Shown here: piece by piece, positions 56,957 to 64,000 of the stretch
Position numbering within the stretch: position 1 is the first letter of the stretch
How the letters are laid out: each line of letters opens with the position of its first letter
Assembly (NCBI GenBank): GCA_004154925.1
Contig: QJNS01000020.1
Span: forward strand, 434,001-498,000
Direction: 5' to 3'
Origin: Monosporascus cannonballus
Taxonomy: Eukaryota; Ascomycota; Sordariomycetes; Xylariales
DNA: 64,000 nucleotides
Notes under the pieces: generated by a model
The model's database searches: none
What the model was told of the DNA's origin: nothing
Seen by the model: only the letters and a program-made list of their open reading frames with translations
Program-made: the position numbers and the translations under genes

Positions 56957-58954
56957 ATGTCTGAATTTCTTGGGTGCGTGTCCATTGGTTGCATGCGACA
57001 TTGAGTCAATCAACGACGATGGGGGTTTTACTGACAAGATAGCGCCCTTCTAGCTCACGCATATCTCTAATCTCCAAGAGTGATATCCGGTACTCCGGTG
57101 TCTTGCATGAGATCAATTCCGAAGAGTCCACCGTTTCTCTCGAGAATGTCACATCGTTCGGCACCGAAGGACGGAGAGGTAATCCGGACGAAGAGATCCC
57201 GCCCGCAGATCAGGTCTACGAGTACATCGTCTTCCGAGGAAGCGATGTGAAGGATCTTCGCATTGAGACCCCGGCTCCTCCCAAGGAGAACAAGCCTCCT
57301 AAGATGCCCGATGACCCTGCTATCCTTGGAGTAGGTCGCTTCTTTCACTTTACCAGAGACAAGTTTCACGTCCAGTCCATATGACGAAACATTTCGGATG
57401 TAAACCTAAGTTTACTGAAAAAGCGCAAACAAACCTCGTGTTGATATTTCCGTTGCCTTCCTTCTGATTATCCAAGGAGAATGCTCGTTTTTGTCACCTG
57501 TTGAAAGCACACAATCTTTCACAATGCTAACCACAAAAACCTGCAACCAGGCTCGTCCCCGCCCCGCTGGCAATGCCCCCGGTCCAGGCCTTGCCGGCCC
57601 AGGTCCTAGCAACAACCAGCAAGGCCCTGGACCTGTAGGCTTTGGTCCCAGCCCCTATCAACCCAGCCCCTTCTATGCTCCTGGTCCTGGACAATGGGGA
57701 CGTGGCGGACCTGGCCCCGGACCGGCTGGCTTCAACGGAATGCCCTACCCTCCTCCCCACCCCAACTGGCTTCCTCCGGGCCAGGGCTTTCCGCCTGGTG
57801 CACCTGGTCCTTGGAATAGCTTTGGGTACCCGTCCCCTGGACCTCACGGACCCCCCGGCGCGCCTGGTCAGGCCGTGAGAGGTGCACCACAACCGGATAT
57901 CAAACCCGCCCCCATCGGTGCCGGCGCCGGTACCGGCCCTAATGCCGGTCCTACTGCAGATAAACCAAAGCCGGTCGGCACTCCCCAGGCTGCGGAACCT
58001 AAATCTCTGAGCCAGCCACCGGTCCAGGCTACCGCGTCGGCCGACCCTGTTCCTACCCCACCAGTGGAATCCAAGCCCTCAGTTGCAGAAGTCAAAGCTA
58101 CAGCGGATGCGCTATCGACGAAGTCTCCGGCCCCAGCTTCTTCCGCCAATGGCAAGGCCGTCCCAACCGGTCCTAAGAACCCTCGAGGAGTCACACCTGC
58201 TGTACCTATTCCGACTGCTATTCTCTCGAGGTCAGGACCCCAGGCCACTGTCGCGGCTGCCACCGTCAAAACCGACGCGGAACCAAGCAACGCGTCTAAT
58301 GCTGTCAGCTTGAAAGATGCCACACAGGCTGCTAAGGAGGCTGTTGCTGTTGCAATGGCTAAGCTTAACAACCAGGCGAAGGCTACTGACCCTAACGCGA
58401 CGGACTCTACGACGGTCAACGCAAGCCAGATGGATAACTTGACTAAGAGGGTTAATGAAATGAGGGTCAATGCCGCCACTGGTGGCAGAGGTCGTGGTCG
58501 AGGCGGACGATCTCGTGGCCCCAATAAGATTGATGTCCCAGATGCCGACTTCGACTTCGAAACGGCCAACGCCAAATTCAGCAAGCAGGATCTGGCGAAG
58601 GAGGCTATAGCAACTGGCTCCCCGCTGGGCGAGTCCGTCAACGGAGCTTCATCAGAAGTTAACGAACCCGAGGAGACCTCAGTCGCTCCCGCTTACAACA
58701 AGACAAAGTCTTTCTTCGATAATATTTCGAGCGAGGCCAAGGACCGTGCAGAGAATGGCGGCCAGAAGCCAGGTGGGCGCGAGTGGAGAGGCGAAGAGCA
58801 ACGCAAGAATATGGAGACCTTCGGACAAGGTAGCGTTGACGGCGGATACCGAGGTGGATATCGCGGCAGGGGTCGCGGACGTGGACGAGGCGGTCGTGGA
58901 GGATATGGCTCCCGAAATCGGGGTGGTGGTTTTCGCCAAGCAACGCCTCAGTAG
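56957..58954 (+). CDS. SCD6: Scd6/Lsm14 family RNA-binding translational regulator
   Basis: Three exons, 56957-56973 (17 bases), 57054-57330 and 57551-58954, give 565 residues. The first exon codes only MSEFL plus two bases, as is common for this family. Residues 1-80 form the divergent LSm domain (SRISLISKSDIRYSGVLHEI, STVSLENVTSFGTEGRR). A long Pro/Gly-rich and then Ala/Pro-rich linker follows. Then come the DFDF box (DVPDADFDFETANAKFSKQD), the FFD box (NKTKSFFDNISSEAKDRAE) and the TFG box (QRKNMETFGQGS). The C-terminus is RGG-rich (YRGRGRGRGRGGRGGYGSRN). The protein binds eIF4G and decapping activators (Dhh1, Edc3-type partners) and localises to P-bodies. The branch point TGCTAAC before exon 3 supports the splice model. 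Confidence 0.94.
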
Positions 58955-60534
58955 CCCTGAGAGGCCGAACTGAACCACACAATGGTCGACTCACGGCACG
59001 GATCCGATACTGTTGATTCATCGCACTGGATCCGGACGAGCCGCTGAAATGGACTCAGTGCTCATAAATTTCGTCTCTTTTTTTCTAGCATATGAGATCA
59101 TTACGACAGCGTGTACTATATGACAGCGGCCTTACTAGGCTCACTCACGAATTACGTGGAAAGGCGACAGGCGTTGTCAAGGGTTAAGGAAAAGAGCGTT
59201 TGTGGGTGAAAGTTTTCACGCATAGCGGCACAAGGTCCAGGGTCCGTCTTGGGGGAGTTGCCGTGCATTTTGGTATTTGACACGACGAGCTATGACTAAA
59301 GAAGTTGGTTGCTTTATGAGAGCAGGGAGGTTTGGTCTTCCGTTCTCTTCGCCGTTTCAGGCGAACGGAGAACAGCCGAGGTGGCTTGATACCATAAACT
59401 GCATTCATATCTGGCAATCGCACGAGAGACTCAAACAAAATGAGTGTCGCCAGGGGAGAGGAAAAATTGGAAACAGTGGGCTTGATGTAGATGTTATGGA
59501 ATGGCAGTCTGGCGGTCGGCCAGATCGCTGGCTCGTACATATTCCAGGCGTACAGTAACTAATATATCATCAAGTTTACAGTAAACTGTCCACATCGTAG
59601 TTGGTTTTATATTGATCAGGTATTCTCCCATCCATGTATAGGTCTTGTATATCGAAGTCACGTCCACGGGTGTGTCTTTGGAGACTAACTATGGCTAAGG
59701 CATGGAGCGACTACTGCTTGGCTGGCAAGACCAAAGTTAGATCCTAATCCGTACATATCTTAATCGGCGCCAAAAGGGAAGGGGCGGGGGTTTGCACGTT
59801 GAATTAGTGCCCCTGCTGTGAATAGGGTCGTTGACCATTATGTTCAACCTCCTGGAGAGGGAGCGGGGTGTACAGGTATACAGACCGAGCAGCCGGGAAA
59901 TGCGTTGTCAAAAGGGAAGGCGGCTTCCCACCGCTGCTAGAATGTGGATGGTCTCCTCGGCGCCCCTTTCCTCTTCAGTGTTTTCACGGACGTGAGGTGG
60001 CTGGGTGCGTAATGGGTGTACCATGGATCCAGGCGAAGACTGGGAAGGCTGAACTATATATGCGTTTGAAGAGAGTCGGACGTCCTTCTCCTCTTGGCTC
60101 GCCCGAAGATCCACTGTCTTTCTTCCAAAGGGGACTTGGGCACCCCGGCCAGCCCTCCTGTTTCACAGCGCCAGAAGAGAATTTCCGACTCTCGATGGAC
60201 GGGCCCGATGCTCATGTACCATGGGTAGGTATGGTTTCGCTTTATTTCCTACTAGGATGCTATAGATTCGCATGCAGTGGACTGCCGTGGAAAGACGCGA
60301 TCTTTTGACGAACAGTCTTTCTATGTCGACGGGGTATCCAGACATAACACGTCTAACAACAGTTGGGGAATTACCTAACAAAACGTGAGTCCTGGCATCC
60401 TCTTCCACCTGCACATCAACGCCCAGACCTCCATCCCTATTTGTATCTCAGGATAAACATCCTTACGAGCCAGTTTCAGCCAGCACACCCACGCGCACAC
60501 ATACCCACGAAAAAAAAAGGGGGGGGGACAGCCA
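58955..60534. other. Intergenic region
   Basis: About 1.6 kb. Frames of 80-146 codons on both strands overlap each other and show no domain. An A9G9 run lies at 60510-60527. Nothing else seen. Confidence 0.4.
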
Positions 60535-60539
60535 ACTAC

Positions 60540-60748
60540 CCACTTGCGTCCTCCTCAGAGCCGGCATCAGCTCCCTGATGCTGGCCTACAGCTCGAGGTA
60601 GATATCCACGATGCCGAGCTCCCCGACGGCGCCGTCCCACGACTTCCTCCTCAGCACCTTCTTCCACGGCCCCGCTGCTCATGACCTTGAGCTTCAGGAT
60701 TACCCTTCCCCAGGGGTCGGCCACCATGCTGCGGCCATAACTGACGGG
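60540..60748 (-). pseudogene. Relic of a nitrilase (carbon-nitrogen hydrolase) C-terminus
   Basis: The minus strand reads PVSYGRSMVADPWGRVI, matching the Nit2-type motif YGHSMVVDPWGxV. After a low-complexity stretch with a frame change, GIVDIYLEL-stop-ASIRELMPALRRTQ matches the family end (xDxDLELLxxxRxxMPxxxRRTD). The match therefore covers only the last 60-70 residues, with a stop codon inside the final helix and at least one shift. The catalytic Glu, Lys and Cys regions are absent. A decayed fragment is the best reading; the short length keeps confidence moderate. Confidence 0.45.
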
Positions 60749-60799
60749 CCACCCCCATCCAGGAAGCCAGCGTACTGCCAAGGCAATACGGGCTATTCA

Positions 60800-62160
60800 G
60801 CAGGTTAAGGTCTCGTTCATTATGGCAATTAAGGAGACAAATCACTCCACCAACTAAGAACGGCCATGCACCACCACCCACAAAAATCAAGAAAGAGCTC
60901 TCAATCTTTCAATCCTCATTGTGTCTGGTATTTAAACTAAAAAGAAAGTCTACCTAGACTATTCCCTGATTTTCAGCGGGTTGGAGATGTCACCCAAACC
61001 CCGCCCTTAGTTGCTTCAGATATTCGGACCCAATCGAGTAGGCTACGGTTTCATGTAAGATCAGCACGTACCGCCCGAGCTGCGCTGCTGCTCCTGTCAC
61101 TGGTGGTGGTTGCTGTGTAACCGGTTTCGCGTCGACCGCCTCGTGGACCCCGTACTACGTGTACGGCGAGCTTGTGCGCCGCGCGGCCGCCGAAACTCTG
61201 CTTGCGTACAGTGAGTAAAACGCTGCAGTTTGCTACGCGTTAGTTGGGCAGCTACTGACGAGGTACGAAAAGACTACCTACTACCCACCCAGCAACCACC
61301 GAGCAGTTGCACAGCAATGGCTCGACGAGAGGATTACGATAATTCCCAGGTCGCCGCCGCGGCGAACCCCCCGGCGTGCGGGTATTACCATGGTAATTGC
61401 TCAGCATGTGCCCTACAGTTGCTGCAGACTTGCTGAACCCTTGCTGACCAATTTATAGGCCCGATCCCTGATCCCAACCATGGTTGGGTACCTGCCTGTA
61501 AGCCAATGCTGGGCTGCCGAGAAGAATTTGTTGAGCAGCTGCTGATTTTATCATAGCGCATCACCGCTTGTAAGTCCGCATCTGCTATGCATTTGCTGGG
61601 CTATTGTTAACATATAAAGAGATCCGGCCATTATTGCAGCCGAGAATGGTACGATAGGTGCCCAGCATATGTTAAAGCAAAAGTGAGCAAGTACGCAGCA
61701 GCGGCAGCGACCGCGCCCAACCGGGGCAACCGTCCCTCGACTGTCTGTGACAAAGGCGTTAGCAACTACTGCCAGGCAATTGCACGGCATTTGCTGACCC
61801 AACCAGGCGCGATATCGACGTTGGCGGCGGCAGCACGAACGCGTGATTACGCCGCCGGCCTCGCGAGGGACAGGGACTCCGGGTCCGGGGTAGCGGTGTA
61901 GCTAGTCTGACGCCTCGGGGAGGAGGAGGACCTACCTGTCTGATGTCAGTGATCTCTCTTTTTATCCGCGGCGTGTGCACACATCGGAATAACAGACGTC
62001 GGCGCCCGGAACCCTCCCTTCCCTCGAAACAACATGTGACAGCACCGGAATCGCCGAGTCACGGGTTTCTTGCCCTGTGATAGCTCTCTTTTGAGCAAGT
62101 CGGAGTGATGTCATGGTCCATGTTTTGCTTATCGCGTCGGTACTTCCCTATATATATATT
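60800..62160. repeat. Intergenic cluster of degenerate TTGCTGA / GCAATTGC words and palindromes
   Basis: Related words recur in both orientations: GAGCAGTTGCACAGCAA (61301-61317), AATTGCTCAGCA (61395-61406), a triple TTGCTG run (61418-61448), TTGTTGAGCAGCTGCTGA (61528-61545), ATTTGCTGGGC (61591-61601) and AATTGCACGGCATTTGCTGA (61778-61797). Two perfect palindromes lie among them: ATTACCATGGTAAT (61384-61397) and CCCAACCATGGTTGGG (61473-61488). No coding frame is convincing. Confidence 0.5.
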
Positions 62161-64000
62161 TATATTCATGATCCCTGAACGGGGAAAACTGCTCGTAGGT
62201 ACATATGTATCAAAAGAGACCCTTTAGGTACCTTCGCGCCCGCAGCAGCCGCTCTAGCCATTTTGAGGTTCACGCACTGCTCGTTCGGGGCTATGCGCCA
62301 TCTCGGCCGATGAGCAGATCTGTCGCACCACCGCCTACGGACATAGGTAAGGTAAGTGAGTAGTCGGCATTGTGATCTCTCGGGTAGGCGCTGGCGATGA
62401 GTTAAATACGCCGCTTTCGCCATTGTTAGATGACTCGCCGAGGGACTGTTCCGGATCTCCGGCTTAGGAAGGGGGAAAGGATGTTGTTGTAGGGTATTGT
62501 TTGTGACGGAGCGCGCGGGCACGTATATGGTCAGTTGGAGCTCAGGGACCGTCGCCAGCCCCCTTGCGGCCAAAGCCCGACGGAAGCTCCCGATCCGACG
62601 ACGCTGAACGGGAGTTAATGACACACACCCGTACGGGTTTGCGGGATATAGCCAGTATGTAGCTCACAAGATCCGGATCACTACCTAGTTGGTTACCTAC
62701 CTCTCGCTTCGTACGAGGCCCTCTGTCTGGGTTACGGCTGCGGGCTTAGAAGTAAACTGTACGTCTTGCACTTTCAACCACGAGGACCTAGACGATGAAC
62801 GCACCTAGTACCGTTGGGGGCCGATGCAACGCGGTTTATTTACTCCATACTACCTGTTTCGCGGCGCATATAAGTGTCAAGCCTACATGCGTATGTAATG
62901 AAGTCTCCTGCCTGCCTCCCTCCCTATTCATGCAACCCGCAACATTCTCCGCTCGTTGATACCTGCCTTTCGCTGAACGCGTTGGCCTTCGAGAAAGAAA
63001 AGCATGCGGACTGAAGGTATCTTCCTGACGTTCGAGAAGGCCGTCATGATGAGTTTCCCAACTCGGTCAACCGCTTGATTTTGAATAAGACCTCACTGTT
63101 GTCGTTGTTGTTGTTGTTGTCCGTGACCTTGACATTGAGGTGCTTCGAAAGGAACAGAGGCCTTCGGGCGATTTATAAGGCCGTGCTTCCGCTTTCGTTC
63201 TCGGCAGGCATTGCGATGGGGGCAACAAACGTACGAGACGGCACTTGGCTTGCTTCGTTGACGATGCGAGGAAAAACGTCGAGGCCTCTCAGGATTGGGA
63301 AATGTGCTCTTCCTTCACCAAGCGGTAGCCAAGTGCGTCGTGTGAGGTGATCCCCAATATGTATAGGAAAGCACTGCAAAATTAGACGTATTAACCGAAA
63401 GGTGCACACGTAGGACCCTTTTCTGTAATCTTCAGGGGAATTTCCAGGGCAGACAATTCTGCGTATGGTTCGTATGATGCGCTGCGGTTACGGCGAGCCT
63501 ATCACGGAACGCCTGGTCCTATTCAACCCCCGAAACCCCTCCCCATTTCCGGGAAACCTAGGTAATTTCGCTCTGGCATCAAACAAGCCCCGGTTGTCGC
63601 CATGTGCGCTTTTCCTGTAAGTGCTCCCTCCGTCATGATCTTCTAAATCACACGCAGTGCGTGGGCGAAAGGGGCTCGCGGGCAAGCCAGACAAAATCCA
63701 AAATAACGAAAGCCTGGGCGAGAACGCCTCGTCTTTCCGCCATCAGAATGCTAACGCCCGGCTCATAAAATATAGCGCACGATATTTATGTGAGAGTATC
63801 GCAGAATAGCACATGAGGTCATCATATATGTGACGGTCATTTCATTCCTCTGCGAAGAGTGAATCGGCAAGATGAAGCCGACATTGGGACCCCGACCCAG
63901 CTCTATTCTAGGACTCGAAAGGGGCACCTTCTCGGTGGGTCAATGGCCCGGTAATGGGCCATACCTCATGAGGCCACGTCTACTCGGGCTACCTTGTCGC
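62161..64000. other. Intergenic region to window end
   Basis: No supported gene. The 152-codon minus-strand frame at 62166-62624 has no motif. TAGGTA/ACCTA words occur at 62198, 62226, 62343, 62681-62702 and 63556-63567. A GTT repeat lies at 63098-63120. Confidence 0.4.
63098..63120. repeat. (GTT)n microsatellite
   Basis: GTTGTC followed by five GTT/TTG units. Confidence 0.85.

Noticed and set aside
62166..62624. 152-codon minus-strand frame
   Set aside because: No motif and no context supporting a gene.
12054..64000. Biosynthetic gene cluster around the LYS2-like adenylating enzyme
   Set aside because: Neighbours are housekeeping genes and the C-terminal tail is specific to Lys2, not to NRPS-like enzymes of secondary metabolism.

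Overview
The window looks like nuclear DNA of a filamentous ascomycete (Pezizomycotina, most likely Sordariomycetes). The grounds are short introns with GT(A/G)NGT donors, CTAAC/CTGAC branch points and YAG acceptors; an AT-rich stretch that looks mutated by RIP and contains a dead pogo-type transposon; a fungal GH64 glucanase; and an alpha-aminoadipate reductase (LYS2) sequence. Apart from one 10-N gap inside an intron at 39858-39867 the sequence is continuous. The class-level placement is inference from protein style only.

Layout. 0.4-1.5 kb: remnant or unresolved model of an amidoligase-like gene. 1.8-3.6 kb: RIP-degraded pogo/Fot1-like DNA transposon. 5.1-6.4 kb (-): secreted GH64 beta-1,3-glucanase. 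8.1-8.6 kb (-): copper chaperone ATX1. 9.7-12.05 kb (-): TCF25/Rqc1 family protein. 12.1-29.3 kb: a 17-kb stretch with no gene I can support, rich in short palindromic TACCTAGGTA-type words. 29.4-30.2 kb (+): Arp2/3 subunit ARPC5. 31.0-34.2 kb (+): about 26 tandem C2H2 fingers plus a C-terminal pair, broken by one in-frame stop and several frameshifts. 34.6-35.7 kb (-): NDUFAF5. 36.7-40.1 kb (+): AP-2 complex alpha subunit, seven exons. 41.1-44.1 kb (+): a single-pass Ser/Thr-rich membrane protein of unknown function, four exons. 46.0-47.4 kb (+): GT8 glycosyltransferase. 48.1-49.9 kb (-): PLP homeostasis protein (YggS/PROSC family). 50.2-54.0 kb (-): LYS2 sequence that lacks its N-terminal domain and carries at least five frameshifts. 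54.9-56.2 kb (+): snoRNP assembly factor Bcd1. 57.0-59.0 kb (+): Scd6/Lsm14 RNA-binding protein. 59-64 kb: no intact gene, a nitrilase-like relic and a cluster of degenerate TTGCTGA/GCAATTGC words.

The intact genes are unrelated housekeeping functions (copper delivery, ribosome quality control, actin nucleation, complex I assembly, endocytosis, snoRNP assembly, mRNP control) and do not form a cluster or pathway. The unusual parts are the two large broken genes, the finger array built from a two-finger supramodule with strictly alternating His spacing, the long gene-poor block, and the uncharacterised membrane protein. Single-base frameshifts in the broken genes could partly be assembly errors. 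The 11-base deletion, the 4-base duplication, the missing LYS2 N-terminus and the in-frame stop are harder to explain that way.
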